Source: Pseudomonas monsensis
GTDB lineage: Bacteria > Pseudomonadota > Gammaproteobacteria > Pseudomonadales > Pseudomonadaceae
Assembly: GCF_014268495.2 (NCBI RefSeq)
Contig: NZ_CP077087.1
Coordinates: forward strand, 988,501-1,052,500
DNA length: 64,000 bases
Direction of reading: 5' to 3'
Each line of letters starts with the position of its first letter. Position 1 is the stretch's first letter. The position numbers and the translations under genes are program-made. The notes beneath the pieces were generated by a model that saw nothing but the letters and a program-made list of their open reading frames with translations, was not told the DNA's origin and did not search any database. Shown piece after piece: positions 8,635 to 16,544 of this stretch.

Positions 8635-11360
8635 TCGACCACGGCAAGCGGCAGTTCAATGCAGAAGCGTGCGCCTTCATCGCCATTGCGCACGCTCAGG
8701 CGTCCGCCCATGTTTTCGACGATGCCGTAGCTCACCGACAGCCCCAGGCCGGTGCCGACGCCCACCGGTTTGGTGGTGAAAAAAGGCTCGAAAATCCGCT
8801 CCAGCAGGCGTTGGTCGATGCCGCCGCCGTTGTCCTCCACCCACAATCGCACCACATGCTCGTCGCTCTCGGCGGACACCGCGATCCACGGCTGGAAGTC
8901 GCGATCGGCTTCGCGCTTGCTCAGCAGCGCATCCCGGGCGTTGACCATCAGGTTGATCAGCACCTGTTCCAGTTGATCGACATAACCGCGCACCTGCACC
9001 TGCAAGTCCGATTCCTTGAGCCGCAGCTCCACGCCTTTGCCGCGCAAGCCCTCCGAGAGCAGCGACAAGGTGCCGTCGATGGCCTCGAGGGGGTTGAACG
9101 GATGTTGTTCGATTTCCGAGCGGCGTCCGAATACCCGCATGTGATCGACCACCCGCGCGGCGCGCTGGACCTGGGCGTCGATGCGGTTGAGTTTGTCGGT
9201 CAGGTAATCGACCTGCACATCGCCGTTGCCCAGGCGTTTGAGCACGTTGACGATGGCCATGCGCATCACGTTGAGCGGTTGATTGATTTCGTGCGCCAGA
9301 CCGGTGGCCATTTCGCCGAGGGTGGCCATTTTCGCGCTCTGCGTGAGTTGCTGTTGCGAGCGGCGGACCTCGGTGTTGTCGCGGCCCACCGCTTGCACTT
9401 CGAGCAGGCGTCCCTGCTCGTCGAACACGCCGCGATCCGACCAGACCCACCACGCATGTTCACGCCCTGGCAGGCGCAGATTGACTTCGGCTGTGCTCAC
9501 CGGCACCTGCGGGGTCAGTTGCGCCAGACGCTGGGTGAACGCTGCGCGCTGTTCGTCCGACATCCAGCTGCCGAGGTTGACCCCGGGCAACTGCTCCGGC
9601 GCGCACTCCAGATACGTCGCCAGGGGCCGATTGCCGAAGATCAGGGTCAGGTCCGGACGGTAGCGACAGATCATCGCCGGCGAATCCTCTACCAGAATCC
9701 GGTAGCGTTCTTCGCTGGCCCGGACCTGCTCGGCGGCGAGCGTCGCCTCGGTGATATCCAGCCACAGGCCCACGGCTTCCACCGGCAAGCCGAGGTCGTC
9801 GCGCAGCAGCTTGGCTTCATCGAGCAACCAGTGTGCATGGCCTTGCCGGTCGAGGACCCGATAGCGCGTGCTCACCGTGCCCTCGCGCAGCAATTGTCGC
9901 GTGCGCTGGAAATACACCGCGCGGTCGTCAGGATGCACGTGTTCGACCAGTGCGCCATCGCTGCAGTCGGCCAGACTCCAGCCCAGCAGCGGTTGCAGAC
10001 TGGCGCTGAAAAATGTTGGTTGCAGCGCGCCTTCGACGTAGCGCTGCACATAGATCACCGCCGGTGAGCTGGCGATCAGGTTGTCCAGCCGCGCATGGGC
10101 GGCGGCGGCCTGTTGCTGCTGATTCTTGATGTCGCTGATGTCGAGCATGAACCCCACGAGCCGGCGTCCGGCACCGATGCCCAGCGCCTGGCCCTGCACC
10201 CGATACCACAGCAATTGCGCCTGTTCGCAGGGTTGCAGGCGCACGCATAACTCCAGCGGTGTGCCCTCATCCTGCAAGGCTTGCAGCTGACTGCGCAGTT
10301 CATCGCGATCGGCGGGGTGCACCCGGGCGAACCAGTCCTGCAGCGACAGGCGAGTTGCCGGCAGGCCCAGGCTGTCGGCCAGCGACCTGGCCAGTTGCAC
10401 TTCGGCGCTGTCGAACACTTCCCACCATCCGGTGCCGAGCAGTGCCTGAAGCGCTTCCAGGCGTTCCAGTTGTTGCTGATGGCGGTGCTCGCGCAAACTT
10501 TCCAGCAGTGGCGCGGCGATGGCGGTGGCCAGTGCCAGCCAGTCACGATCGCCAAGGTCTGGCGCCTGTTGCCCGGCGTCATAGTTGGCGCAAAGCAGCC
10601 ACGCCGCGACTCCTTGAGCATCACAGTAGGGTACGGCAAAGCCCGGATTGGGGCCAAACACGCTACTCAGGCGCGGCTGTTCGCTGACCTGCAGGGCTTG
10701 CGGGGCCGCACTGTTCAGACTGTCCAGCGCGGTCCCCAGTCCTTGCGCCGGGCTCCACAGCTGCGGCGCCCCGGGCGCGCAGTAGTGCTGATGGATCTGC
10801 CAGCCTTGCTCCTGATCATCGAGTACCGCCAGCGCCAGACACGGGATGTGCAAGTACTGACTGACGCGTTGCAATTGTTCGCCCAGCACCTGCGCCAGAC
10901 GCGTGAGACTGCACAGGCGCAGTTGCTCGCGGATCTGCCCCGCGAGCCACTGGCATTGTTCGCGACTGCGCGCCTGACGCCGCTCGCCGAGCAGGTCACC
11001 GATGTCGAGCAAGTGCAGCAACCAGCCATCACCCTGTGGCTGAACCCAGCCGCGTAGATGCAGGGGCGGCCCGGCCTGGCTGAAAAAATCCAGGTCGAGT
11101 GTTTGCCCTTGCCAGTCCTGCGGCCGACCTTCTACCACCAGGCCGCTGTGGGGCAGCAGGTAGTCTGTCAGGTGCGTGACCGAACGCGCCGTCAACCGCA
11201 GCAGGGCATGGCGCACGGGGCCACCCAGGTGTTCGACGTGGCCCTCACTGTCCAGATACACCTGCAGGCCGACGCCCGGCACGAGCGGCAGATCCGTAGC
11301 CTCGGGCGTTCCCGGCGGTCGATTGAGCAGGCGCCCGAACAAGGTGTCCCCGGGACTCAA
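8631..11360 (-). CDS. pprA: PprA-like multi-PAS sensor histidine kinase
   Basis: About 909 aa. A GAF-like N-terminal region (roughly 150-290) is followed by three PAS domains (about 310-430, 440-570, 575-690; the last two end in LWLDITEA and AVGRDNTE) and a histidine kinase core. The core shows the H-box GLAHEINQPLNVM with the phospho-accepting His, the N-box NLMVNARDAL, and the G boxes VEDNGGGID, FEPFFTTK and GTGLGLSVSYG. No transmembrane segment is evident, so it is probably cytoplasmic. It lies beside fppA/pprB as in the P. aeruginosa pprA-pprB two-component system that controls Flp pili and adhesins. The frame is open for 159 more codons upstream, but those overlap tadE. I chose TTG at 11360 because it overlaps the tadE stop (TTTTGA), indicating translational coupling. 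Confidence 0.8.
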   Translation of the reverse strand: MSPGDTLFGRLLNRPPGTPEATDLPLVPGVGLQVYLDSEGHVEHLGGPVRHALLRLTARSVTHLTDYLLPHSGLVVEGRPQDWQGQTLDLDFFSQAGPPLHLRGWVQPQGDGWLLHLLDIGDLLGERRQARSREQCQWLAGQIREQLRLCSLTRLAQVLGEQLQRVSQYLHIPCLALAVLDDQEQGWQIHQHYCAPGAPQLWSPAQGLGTALDSLNSAAPQALQVSEQPRLSSVFGPNPGFAVPYCDAQGVAAWLLCANYDAGQQAPDLGDRDWLALATAIAAPLLESLREHRHQQQLERLEALQALLGTGWWEVFDSAEVQLARSLADSLGLPATRLSLQDWFARVHPADRDELRSQLQALQDEGTPLELCVRLQPCEQAQLLWYRVQGQALGIGAGRRLVGFMLDISDIKNQQQQAAAAHARLDNLIASSPAVIYVQRYVEGALQPTFFSASLQPLLGWSLADCSDGALVEHVHPDDRAVYFQRTRQLLREGTVSTRYRVLDRQGHAHWLLDEAKLLRDDLGLPVEAVGLWLDITEATLAAEQVRASEERYRILVEDSPAMICRYRPDLTLIFGNRPLATYLECAPEQLPGVNLGSWMSDEQRAAFTQRLAQLTPQVPVSTAEVNLRLPGREHAWWVWSDRGVFDEQGRLLEVQAVGRDNTEVRRSQQQLTQSAKMATLGEMATGLAHEINQPLNVMRMAIVNVLKRLGNGDVQVDYLTDKLNRIDAQVQRAARVVDHMRVFGRRSEIEQHPFNPLEAIDGTLSLLSEGLRGKGVELRLKESDLQVQVRGYVDQLEQVLINLMVNARDALLSKREADRDFQPWIAVSAESDEHVVRLWVEDNGGGIDQRLLERIFEPFFTTKPVGVGTGLGLSVSYGIVENMGGRLSVRNGDEGARFCIELPLAVVD

Positions 11361-11797
11361 AACTGCAGGCTCGAGGAGGCGCGTAACGTCGCCGGCAGAC
11401 GTGGCACCGTACCGATTCCCGGCAGTACCAGAAACGGCAGCGCCTGATTCAACTTGGAGGTGGGGTAATTGATGCTCACCGTCAGCAATCCGCCGACATA
11501 GGTGATGCTGCTGTCGGTGGCGGCATTGAAGTTCAGAGCCCCGGGCAGCCAGCCCAGTTGCCGGGTCAGTTCGGTGCGGGCGAGGGTGGTCAGCGCGGTG
11601 GGGTAGTTGGCGGTAGCCGGATCCAGCGCCACGCTGCGGCGCACCGTTTCGGCGGTGGACTCGTTGAACGACTGCATCAGCAGCAGCGGCAGGCTGTAAC
11701 TCACCAGGCCATAAAACACCGCGAAGAACACCACGAACACCAGGGCGAACTCGATGGCCACGGCGCCTTTTTGCTTGCGGGGGAGGTTGGTTTTCAT
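11357..11797 (-). CDS. tadE: TadE-like pilus assembly protein
   Basis: A 146-aa pseudopilin-like protein. It begins MKTNLPRKQKGAVAIEFALV, a basic leader with a Gly before the hydrophobic helix and a Glu at +5 (KG/AVAIE), the recognition pattern for the dedicated prepilin peptidase (FppA/TadV). The rest is a short periplasmic domain with NxSTAETVRRSVAL, typical of the TadE family. It would be a minor pseudopilin of the Flp/Tad pilus. The ATG at 11797 was chosen because it puts the cleavage site 11-12 residues in. The stop overlaps the probable TTG start of pprA. It is divergent from fppA, with 75 bases between them. Confidence 0.85.
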   Translation of the reverse strand: MKTNLPRKQKGAVAIEFALVFVVFFAVFYGLVSYSLPLLLMQSFNESTAETVRRSVALDPATANYPTALTTLARTELTRQLGWLPGALNFNAATDSSITYVGGLLTVSINYPTSKLNQALPFLVLPGIGTVPRLPATLRASSSLQF

Positions 11798-11810
11798 GAG
11801 TGCGTCTACC

Positions 11811-11834
11811 CTGACAATCACTACGTAATGTCAG
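11811..11834. promoter_or_regulatory. Inverted repeat between tadE and fppA, possible operator
   Basis: CTGACA and TGTCAG form perfect 6-base arms with a 12-base spacer in the 75-base divergent intergenic region. Candidate binding site for a regulator of both tadE-pprA and fppA; no experimental basis. Confidence 0.35.
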
Positions 11835-11872
11835 CATAGAATCAATCGGCCAAAACGGACGTTTTTTACCGC

Positions 11873-12343
11873 ATGCAGAGCATTGTCCTACTGATCTGGC
11901 TGACCCTGTGCGCGGCGCAGGATGCCCGCCAGCGGCATATCGCCAATGCGCTCACGCTGGGTGTGGGGGCCTTGGCGATGGCCTATCTGCTGAGCACCGG
12001 CACCACCTGGCTGGGGGCTGAAGCGGTTCAGGGCGGCTGGGCCGCAGTGCTCGCGCTGGCGTTGACGTTGCCCGGTTACCGATGGCGTCGGTTGGGTGCC
12101 GGCGATGTGAAACTAATGACAGCCTTGGGCCTTGCGACGGACGGTCAACTGCTGCTCGGTACGTTCATCGGCGCCGCACTCGCCAGTGCGCTCTGGCTGT
12201 TGTTTGCGCCAAAACTCTGGCTGCATATGAGTCAAGGACTTAGGCGACGTCTGCGATACATGGCGCCATCAAAGTCAAAAAAGCTGCCATTTGCACCGTT
12301 CGTGCTCGCGGGAACCGCTCTGACGCTGGTTTGGATCCATTAG
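11873..12343 (+). CDS. fppA: Prepilin peptidase FppA/TadV (A24 family)
   Basis: A 156-aa inner-membrane aspartic prepilin peptidase of the short CpaA/TadV type, without the N-methylation domain. The two catalytic aspartates are visible: Asp17 in AAQDARQRHIAN and Asp78 in the GAGDVKLM motif (the GxGD signature). Five or six hydrophobic segments span the chain. It should cleave the leader of Flp pilin and of the TadE/TadG pseudopilins encoded nearby. No strong Shine-Dalgarno sequence is visible before the ATG at 11873. The gene is followed by pprB on the same strand, separated by a leader with two palindromes. Confidence 0.88.
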   Translation: MQSIVLLIWLTLCAAQDARQRHIANALTLGVGALAMAYLLSTGTTWLGAEAVQGGWAAVLALALTLPGYRWRRLGAGDVKLMTALGLATDGQLLLGTFIGAALASALWLLFAPKLWLHMSQGLRRRLRYMAPSKSKKLPFAPFVLAGTALTLVWIH

Positions 12344-12362
12344 TCGCCACCTGCCACTACTG

Positions 12363-12395
12363 CTATGTACATAGTAGGAAAGTGGGTCTACTTTC
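12363..12395. promoter_or_regulatory. Two adjacent palindromes in the pprB leader
   Basis: A perfect 12-base palindrome CTATGTACATAG (12363-12374) is followed 3 bases later by GAAAGT-GGGTCT-ACTTTC (12378-12395). The stretch is more AT-rich than its surroundings and lies 60-95 bases before the chosen pprB start. It looks like an operator pair or an mRNA hairpin controlling pprB. Confidence 0.45.
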
Positions 12396-12457
12396 AAATC
12401 AACGGTTATACAACCACACGCTGTGAGTACAGGAACGGTCAGCCTTTTGGCCCGGGC

Positions 12458-13249
12458 ATGGAGTTGCAAGTGAACAAGTTTACGTCTGTTGTGAAGGTAC
12501 TGGTGGTCGACGATCAGCCGCTGATCGTCGAGGAGCTCTGCGAGTTTCTCGAAAGCAGTGGCTACCGTTGCGTGCCTTGCCAATCGAGCCGGCAGGCCAT
12601 CGAGCAATTTGTCGAAAACCCTGCCATCGGCCTGGTGTTGTGCGATCTGCACATGCCGGACATGGACGGCATCCAGCTGGTGCAGGAACTGCAACGCCTG
12701 TCGGGCAAACACCGGGTGTTCGAGGCCATCATGCTCACCGGGCGTGCCGACAAGCAGGACGTGATCAAGGCCTTGCGTGCCGGGATCGCCGATTACTACC
12801 AGAAGCCGATTGATCTGGACGAGTTGCTGGAGGGCTTGCAACGTCAGGAGGCCGCCCTGCAGGAACGGCAGAAAACCCTGCAATTGGGCCACCTGAACGA
12901 GAAGCTGCAGTACCTCTCCGAGTCGATCGACGACCTGTATCAGGACCTCGACAAGGTGCGTCGCGCGCCAGTGCCAAGCAGCGCCGAGCCGTCGGCGGAC
13001 GGGCAGCACGAGGTGGAAATCCCGGCGATCTTCAATCAGTTGTCACCGCGTCAGCTCGACGTCGCACGGCTGGTCGGCAAAGGCCAGACCAACTATCAGA
13101 TTGCCTGTGAGCTGGGGATTACCGAGAACACGGTCAAGCTGTATGTCTCGCAGGTGTTGCGCCTGACCCACATGCATAACCGCACCCAGTTGGCCCTGGC
13201 GTTGTCGCCAGGCACTTCGGGATCACGCCTGCGAGTGACGGCGCACTGA
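12458..13249 (+). CDS. pprB: PprB-like response regulator (receiver + LuxR-type HTH)
   Basis: About 263 aa. The receiver domain (residues about 13-125) has the acidic pair VVDDQ, the phospho-acceptor Asp63 in LCDLHMPDMDG, the Thr in IMLTGRAD and the Lys in YYQKPID. A short linker precedes a C-terminal LuxR/FixJ-type helix-turn-helix (LSPRQLDVARLVGKGQTNYQIACELGITENTVKLYVSQVLR). In P. aeruginosa PprB, phosphorylated through PprA, activates the flp-tad-rcp genes and other adhesion genes, and the same role is inferred here. The start is uncertain: an ATG at 12365 would add 31 residues whose composition is atypical and would place the palindromes in the coding region, so I use 12458; GTG at 12470 is another option. 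Confidence 0.87.
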   Translation: MELQVNKFTSVVKVLVVDDQPLIVEELCEFLESSGYRCVPCQSSRQAIEQFVENPAIGLVLCDLHMPDMDGIQLVQELQRLSGKHRVFEAIMLTGRADKQDVIKALRAGIADYYQKPIDLDELLEGLQRQEAALQERQKTLQLGHLNEKLQYLSESIDDLYQDLDKVRRAPVPSSAEPSADGQHEVEIPAIFNQLSPRQLDVARLVGKGQTNYQIACELGITENTVKLYVSQVLRLTHMHNRTQLALALSPGTSGSRLRVTAH

Positions 13250-13292
13250 CCGCTGATGATCCCGGTATCCGCCGGGGTCAAACCGTTTGATC

Positions 13293-13700
13293 TCAACCGA
13301 GATGGGTCCTGACCTTGGGAAACAGGTTGTCCAGGGTTTCCAGCAGGCGCACGTGATAGATCGGCTTGCGAAACAGGTCCAGGACCTGCAGGCGCAGCAT
13401 GTCGCTGACATCCTCCATGTCCGCATGGCCCGAGGTGACGATCACCGGCAGGTGCTGGCGCGACGTGTGCTCGCGCAGGCGCTTGATCAGCGACATGCCG
13501 CTTTCTTCCGGCATGCGCAGATCGGTGATCACCAATGCGATATCGGGGTGGCGGGTCAGATGGTGCAGCGCAAGCTTCACCGACGTCGCGGTATGACAGA
13601 TGAAGCCTTCGCCTTCCAGCAATTCCGCCAACTCCAGCAGTGCGTCCTCTTCATCGTCGACGAGAAGCAACTGCTGGCGAGAAGGTACGGAAGCGTTCAT
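13293..13700 (-). CDS. Stand-alone response regulator receiver protein
   Basis: A 135-aa protein that is only a CheY-like receiver domain. LLLVDDEEDA carries the acidic pair (Asp15, Asp16), Asp60 in LVITDLRMPEESG is the likely phosphoryl acceptor, and Ser/Thr in VIVTSGHAD and Lys in LFRKPIY complete the set. No output domain follows. It lies on the minus strand between pprB and flp, convergent with pprB, and may act in a phosphorelay with PprA or as a phosphate sink, but that is inference from position. Start ATG 13700 has AGGTG upstream; a TTG 15 bases earlier is possible. I do not recall this gene in the P. aeruginosa locus. Confidence 0.85.
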   Translation of the reverse strand: MNASVPSRQQLLLVDDEEDALLELAELLEGEGFICHTATSVKLALHHLTRHPDIALVITDLRMPEESGMSLIKRLREHTSRQHLPVIVTSGHADMEDVSDMLRLQVLDLFRKPIYHVRLLETLDNLFPKVRTHLG

Positions 13701-13759
13701 GGGCGACACCTGCAATGGACTGAGTTCTGACGGTAGAACCCAATGGGCGCATTGACAAG

Positions 13760-13963
13760 TTATCCGCCCAGCGCGGTCTGGATCGAAGTCAGGATCGCGG
13801 TGACACGAAGGCCGATGCCGTTACCGAAGGCAGCAATCACCAGCGCCACCAGACCCACGACCAATGCATATTCGATGGCTGATGCACCTTCAGTGTCTTT
13901 GGCCAGCCTTTTGAAAAACGCCATTTGAGCTTTGATTTTGCGGGCTACCCGGGAATACGACAT
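13760..13963 (-). CDS. flp: Flp-type IVb pilin
   Basis: A 67-aa type IVb prepilin. After a basic leader of about 30 residues comes the processing site EG/ASAIEYALVVGLVAL: Gly before the cut, Glu at +5 and Tyr at +6, the hallmark of Flp pilins, followed by a single hydrophobic helix and a very short C-terminus (TSIQTALGG). It would be cleaved by FppA and polymerised by the Tad machine into the adhesive pilus fibre. The ATG at 13963 is preceded by AAGGAG. The gene is transcribed away from the rcpC-tad operon, and its leader carries two small hairpins. Confidence 0.93.
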   Translation of the reverse strand: MSYSRVARKIKAQMAFFKRLAKDTEGASAIEYALVVGLVALVIAAFGNGIGLRVTAILTSIQTALGG

Positions 13964-13980
13964 GAGAGTTCTCCTTGAGC

Positions 13981-14005
13981 ACACCAGGTGTTGCGCATTC
14001 GCAAC
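13981..14005 (-). promoter_or_regulatory. Hairpins in the flp mRNA leader
   Basis: Two small perfect inverted repeats, ACACC-A-GGTGT (13981-13991) and GTTGCG-CATT-CGCAAC (13990-14005), sit just upstream of the flp ribosome site. They overlap by two bases, so only one can form at a time. They might stabilise the abundant pilin mRNA or control its translation. Confidence 0.4.
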
Positions 14006-14300
14006 ATGATTTCCCTGTGCCAGCATCAGCATTGTCGGCATTTTCCGCCCCAGCAACTGTAAGAACGGATTAACTCCAAAGTAGTAAGGCGCCGTTAGAC
14101 CATGCAAAACCACTTTTGGCGTATCCACCCGCTACTTTCGTTGGATATTTCCGCCTTCGTAATGGCGTTTTGTTCTTCCTGCGCTACCGTCAAATAGCGA
14201 AATAGTTACTTGTTCATAGCTGCCTGATTGCGAAGTTATCTCGTTGGAAGTACGGGTCATTGCAGTAAGAAGAGCGCGCAGCGGGAAAGGGAGAGCCGTC
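14006..14300. other. Divergent intergenic region flp / rcpC
   Basis: About 295 bases between the flp leader and rcpC, lower in GC than the flanking genes. It must contain the promoters for flp (leftward) and for the rcpC-tad operon (rightward) and, by analogy with P. aeruginosa, PprB-controlled sites. I could not identify a convincing sigma-70 or sigma-54 promoter or a repeated operator by eye, and I see no gene here. Confidence 0.5.
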
Positions 14301-15251
14301 ATGAACAGTCGCATCACGTTGGGTCTGGCCGGATTGTTCCTGCTGGGGGCCATCATCGCCGGGTATTGGGGACTCACGTTGAGCCGGCAACCTGCCATTG
14401 CTGAACCGGTCGCGGCGCCCGCGACCGCAGCTGTCGCGTCAGCGCCGGCTACCCCTGCTGCGGTGGAGGACCCGAGCCGCCAACCGGTTGTCGTGCTGCT
14501 GCGCGACATCGCTCCGTTCGTGAAAATCACCGCCGCCGACGTGGCCGTGGAGAAGCTGCGCACCGCACCGGCCGGTAGTCTGGGCAACGTCGATCAAGTC
14601 ATTGGGCGCACGCCGTGGCGGCCGTTGAGCGCTGGCAGCTGGCTCAGTGAAGAAAGCTTCGAACCCGGTAGCCAACTGTCGCGGATGATTCGTCCCGGTG
14701 AGCGCGCACTGGCCGTGGCCGTCGATGAAGTAATCAACGTCGGCGGGCAACTGGCGCCCGGCGATTACGTGGACGTGCTGTTGTTTCTGCGCAAGGACGA
14801 AATGAATCCACAACCTTCGGCACAGCTGGTGATCCCGGCGGTACGGGTGCTGGTGGTCGGCAGCCAGACCGGCCTGACCAACGACGGCCAGCCCACCGGT
14901 GCGGCACGCAGCGACGATGAACGCCTCAAGCAGGAACAGCAACGCATGGCCGCGCGCAGTGTGGTGCTGGCGGTGCCGGAGCCGTTACTCAGTCGCTTGA
15001 TGCTGGCGTCCGGCGCTGGTGTGCTGCGCCTGGCCGTGCGCAGTGCCGATGAACAGCAACTGGCGAAATACTGGAAGGGTGAAAACGATGTCGCGACGCG
15101 ACTCGACACGCCGCGTCGCGAACTTCTGGAGTTCAGTCAGCTGTCACTGGCTGCGCCCCCCAAACCCATGGCAGTGGCTGGCGCACCGACCCCACGCAAA
15201 GCATCCGTGGAAGTGATCCGCGGTGCCGAAACCGCACAACCCACCCCCTGA
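14301..15251 (+). CDS. rcpC: Flp pilus assembly protein RcpC/CpaB
   Basis: A 316-aa protein with an N-terminal membrane anchor or signal (GLAGLFLLGAIIAGYWG), an Ala/Pro-rich linker, a SAF-like domain (VVVLLRDIAPFVKITAADVA ... PLSAGSWL) and the CpaB/RcpC core (RMIRPGERALAVAVDEVINVGGQLAPGDYVDVL). The family is periplasmic and works with the RcpA secretin. Start ATG 14301 follows AAAGGGAGA. First gene of the rcpC-rcpA-tadZABCD operon; rcpA starts 21 bases after its stop. Confidence 0.9.
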   Translation: MNSRITLGLAGLFLLGAIIAGYWGLTLSRQPAIAEPVAAPATAAVASAPATPAAVEDPSRQPVVVLLRDIAPFVKITAADVAVEKLRTAPAGSLGNVDQVIGRTPWRPLSAGSWLSEESFEPGSQLSRMIRPGERALAVAVDEVINVGGQLAPGDYVDVLLFLRKDEMNPQPSAQLVIPAVRVLVVGSQTGLTNDGQPTGAARSDDERLKQEQQRMAARSVVLAVPEPLLSRLMLASGAGVLRLAVRSADEQQLAKYWKGENDVATRLDTPRRELLEFSQLSLAAPPKPMAVAGAPTPRKASVEVIRGAETAQPTP

Positions 15252-15272
15252 ATCGAGCAAGGACGCCTTTAC

Positions 15273-16544
15273 ATGCGCAGACGTTTTACGCCCCTGTTCA
15301 TCGGCTTGCTACTGGCCCCGCTGCTGGGCGTTGCCGCCAGCGGCAGTGCTGCCGCCGCGAGTGGCAATTGCGCGGCACTGGCCCCGTTGCCGGCGGCGCT
15401 GGAAGTCGGCGAGGGCATGCAGCAAGCACTGCAATCACCGGTGGCGATCACCCGGGTTGCGGTGGGCGACCCGAAAATCGCCGACGTGCGCGTGACCGGC
15501 GATCAAGGGGTATTGCTGACCGGCGTCGCTCCCGGTGCAACCACACTGATGATCTGGAGCGCCTGCGCCAGCGCACCGCGCCAAAGCATGGTGTTCGTCC
15601 AGGGCAAGGCCAGTGCAGCGATGACCGCCGTGGCATTGCCGGCCAGCGATGATCCGACCCTGCCGTCGCAAGTACAGACCGACATCCGCTTCGTCGAAGT
15701 CAGTCGCACCAAACTGAAGGAAGCCGGCACGCAGATTTTCGGCAAGGGCTCGAACAACTTTCTGTTTGGCGCGCCGGGCACGGTGCCCAACACCTCGGTC
15801 ACGCCGGGCGTGGTGCCGTTGCGCAATCTCGATCCGCGCATCGCGGTGCCGAGCATCCCGCTGGCCAACGATATGTTCAACATTGTCTGGGGTGGCGGCA
15901 GCAGTAAATTCCTTGGCATCGTCAACGCGCTGGAGGGCAGCGGCTTCGCTTATACCCTGGCGCGGCCGAGCCTGGTGGCGCTGAGCGGGCAGAGTGCAAG
16001 TTTCCTTGCGGGGGGCGAAATCCCGATTCCGGTCCCCAGTGCCAACAGCAACAGCTACTCCATCGAGTACAAGGAATTCGGCATTCGCCTGACACTGACC
16101 CCGACCGTGATCGGTCGTGACCGGATTGCCCTCAAGGTCGCTCCGGAGGTCAGTGAGCTGGACTACAACAACGGCGTGACCATCGGCGGCACCAAGGTGC
16201 CGGCGTTCACTATTCGCCGCACCGATACCAGCATCTCGCTGGCCGATGGCGAGAGTTTTGTCATCAGCGGGCTGATCAGCACCAACAACGCTTCGGAAGT
16301 GAACAAGTTTCCCGGGCTGGGCGATATCCCGGTGCTCGGTGCGTTTTTCCGCAACTCGTCGGTCAACCGCCAGGAGCGCGAACTGCTGATGATCGTTACC
16401 CCGCACCTGGTGCAGCCACTGGCCGCGAATGCGCCGTTACCGTCGCTACCCGGGGAAAAACTGCGCAACTACGATCCGAACTGGTACCGCCTGTACTTCC
16501 TGGAAAACGGCAACTTCGACAAACGCAGCGGGCTATCGCAATGA
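15273..16544 (+). CDS. rcpA: Flp pilus outer-membrane secretin RcpA/CpaC
   Basis: A 423-aa secretin with an N-terminal signal peptide (LLLAPLLGVAASGSAAAA). An N-terminal pilus-type domain (ITRVAVGDPKIADVRVTGDQGVLLTG, about residues 60-90) is followed by the secretin core, where LARPSLVALSGQSASFLAGGEIPIPV, EFGIRLTLTPTVIG, LADGESFVISGLI and the closing VNRQERELLMIVTPHLV are characteristic. It forms the outer-membrane channel through which the Flp pilus passes. The stop overlaps the tadZ start by four bases (ATGA). Confidence 0.93.
   Translation: MRRRFTPLFIGLLLAPLLGVAASGSAAAASGNCAALAPLPAALEVGEGMQQALQSPVAITRVAVGDPKIADVRVTGDQGVLLTGVAPGATTLMIWSACASAPRQSMVFVQGKASAAMTAVALPASDDPTLPSQVQTDIRFVEVSRTKLKEAGTQIFGKGSNNFLFGAPGTVPNTSVTPGVVPLRNLDPRIAVPSIPLANDMFNIVWGGGSSKFLGIVNALEGSGFAYTLARPSLVALSGQSASFLAGGEIPIPVPSANSNSYSIEYKEFGIRLTLTPTVIGRDRIALKVAPEVSELDYNNGVTIGGTKVPAFTIRRTDTSISLADGESFVISGLISTNNASEVNKFPGLGDIPVLGAFFRNSSVNRQERELLMIVTPHLVQPLAANAPLPSLPGEKLRNYDPNWYRLYFLENGNFDKRSGLSQ

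Noticed and set aside
8598..10067. 489-aa ORF opposite pprA
   Set aside because: Shadow of the kinase gene; no motif. The opposite strand has complete histidine kinase boxes.
11361..11837. N-terminal 159-codon extension of the PprA frame
   Set aside because: Overlaps tadE in another frame, and the translation is Arg/Gln/Pro-rich and unlike a sensor domain.
12365..12457. Upstream start of pprB at ATG 12365
   Set aside because: The extra 31 residues are atypical and cover two palindromes in AT-rich DNA. A start near the receiver domain fits the family better.
13261..13276. CCCGG-TATCCG-CCGGG hairpin after pprB as a terminator
   Set aside because: Only a 5-bp stem and no T tract.
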